A stretch of DNA of 64,000 nt from Brasenia schreberi (Eukaryota; Streptophyta; Magnoliopsida; Nymphaeales; Cabombaceae), in contig JAYKKT010000073.1 in assembly GCA_036023115.1 (NCBI GenBank), forward strand, positions 18,166,501 to 18,230,500, given 5' to 3'. Positions within the stretch are counted from its first letter, which is position 1. Each line of letters starts with the position of its first letter. This document shows, in pieces, positions 62,980 through 64,000 of this stretch. The translations under genes were made by a program, and so were the position numbers. Below the pieces are notes generated by a model, which made no database searches, was not told the DNA's origin, and saw nothing but the letters and a program-made list of their open reading frames with translations.

Positions 62980-64000
62980 AGACAATGCAGGTTGTTAGGA
63001 ACTGAACTGTGTATAGTTGTGGGATCATGAATTGAACCCCCAATTTCTATCTTATTTGATATCTGCATTTGGAAGATTTGTCTGTGTTGGATGACAAGGA
63101 CAGATGATGAACAGTTTCATAGGCTTCTCTTCTAAATTGTACCGGGCCAAGAGGAAGATCACCCTGCCGTCCGAGTGGCTTTACAGAGTGTGAGAGGTTT
63201 CTATGATGTTGCATCTCCAAGGTACTAAAGGCAATGTTTACCTTGTATTCCATTGGAAGGTTGCCTTTCGGTTTTGCTTTGTAGGCAGCTTTTGTGTTGC
63301 TCATCTTTTGAACCCGTGGTTTTGTTTACCGAATGGGTCTTGACGGGTTGCTTTGCTGAACTATCGAGTCAGAAACTTATAAGAAGAGCCAAGGGAACAT
63401 TTACACACACACATATATATAAAGTCTTGATTGGTGAAAGAAACATAAAGTGTTACGTACACTTGTTTTTTTCTGTAGCAATCAAAACTGTTCAATTATT
63501 TTGATGGGACGGTCTTGATTGGAGAATAAATCATTGTTGTTTATATATATGAAAATGGGATCCTACTCACTTGCTTTTCGGTGTCATGTAATTACAAAGT
63601 TTTAAATTTTTATAAAATATGTAAGGCAATATTGTTATACGCATGTTTTAAAAAGTAATAATTAGAAAAAAAACCTCACAAGAGCTAATCTATATATATA
63701 TTTATATCCTTTTTCACTTATTTGTCAAAGGCTAGCTGTTATTCGCTCAATTGGTCTTCAAGTACACATATTTTGCATAGTAATGAAGGGTATGAGATGA
63801 TCTTTTGGGCAAATGACTTGGATCCTTGAATTGGAATGACAGGTAGACTTTAATGAACAGCCTACCAACTTCTCTTTTTTTTTCTTAAATGACATTTCCA
63901 TCTTCTGTTGCAAGAAAAGCGATCCTGCGGCTCGTACCAACTTTGAATCACAGGCACCACGATGATAAGCCGGTGCTTAACATAGTAAAGCAGATTTTTG
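62980..64000. other. Sequence downstream of the DUF632 pseudogene, no gene seen
   Basis: Probably the old 3' untranslated region and intergenic DNA. It contains short TA tracts (63408-63421, 63540-63550, 63691-63706). No coding frame or RNA is supported. Confidence 0.5.

Overview
This window looks like repeat-rich, AT-rich nuclear DNA from a flowering plant. It has intron-containing genes for a gibberellin 20-oxidase and a MINDY-type deubiquitinase, dense Ty1/copia elements, an RTE-type LINE family with (TTG)n tails, hAT remnants, short SINE-like repeats, a plastid-derived ycf2 fragment and long TA/TC microsatellites. The species cannot be named from the sequence.

Two genes appear complete, both on the minus strand. 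A MINDY/FAM63 ubiquitin hydrolase (25269-31923) can be modelled as 12 exons encoding 694 residues. A GA20-oxidase (47760-49941) has three exons and 384 residues with all iron and 2-oxoglutarate ligands. Three gene remnants are also visible. A cytosolic phosphoglucomutase pseudogene (4490-16748, minus) has lost exons, and one of its introns has grown to 10.8 kb through nested transposons. A DUF632 pseudogene lies at 61120-62979 (plus). A fragment of histone H3.1 lies at 22716-23003 (minus).

Layout. 1-4420: degenerate copia, plus strand. 4490-16748: phosphoglucomutase pseudogene, with two full-length LINEs in one intron (5769-12667 and 12947-16162). The first LINE carries a non-autonomous copia-like LTR element (8503-12157) that holds a universal-stress-protein fragment, a hAT transposase fragment and minisatellites. 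17.1-22.6 kb: LINE remnant and degenerate copia, minus strand. 22.7-25.2 kb: H3 fragment and microsatellites. 25.3-32.1 kb: MINDY gene and promoter. 32.1-37.9 kb: SINE, LINE fragments and a young 5'-truncated LINE with an open RT frame. 37976-43926: complete copia with matching LTRs and target-site duplication; its 5' LTR region is tandemly duplicated to about 45.6 kb. 45.6-47.3 kb: repeats. 47.3-50.1 kb: GA20ox. 50-53.8 kb: intergenic, with plastid insert. 53.8-58.7 kb: hAT remnant split by a 1,885-bp solo LTR. 59-61 kb: LINE zinc-knuckle fragment and SINEs. 61.1-63 kb: DUF632 pseudogene.

No operon-like or defence-like system is visible. The most unusual structure is the gene-fragment-carrying LTR element at 8503-12157 and its position three layers deep (pseudogene intron, then LINE, then LTR element). 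Gene models and repeat boundaries were read by eye. Family assignments rest on recalled motifs, not on searches.
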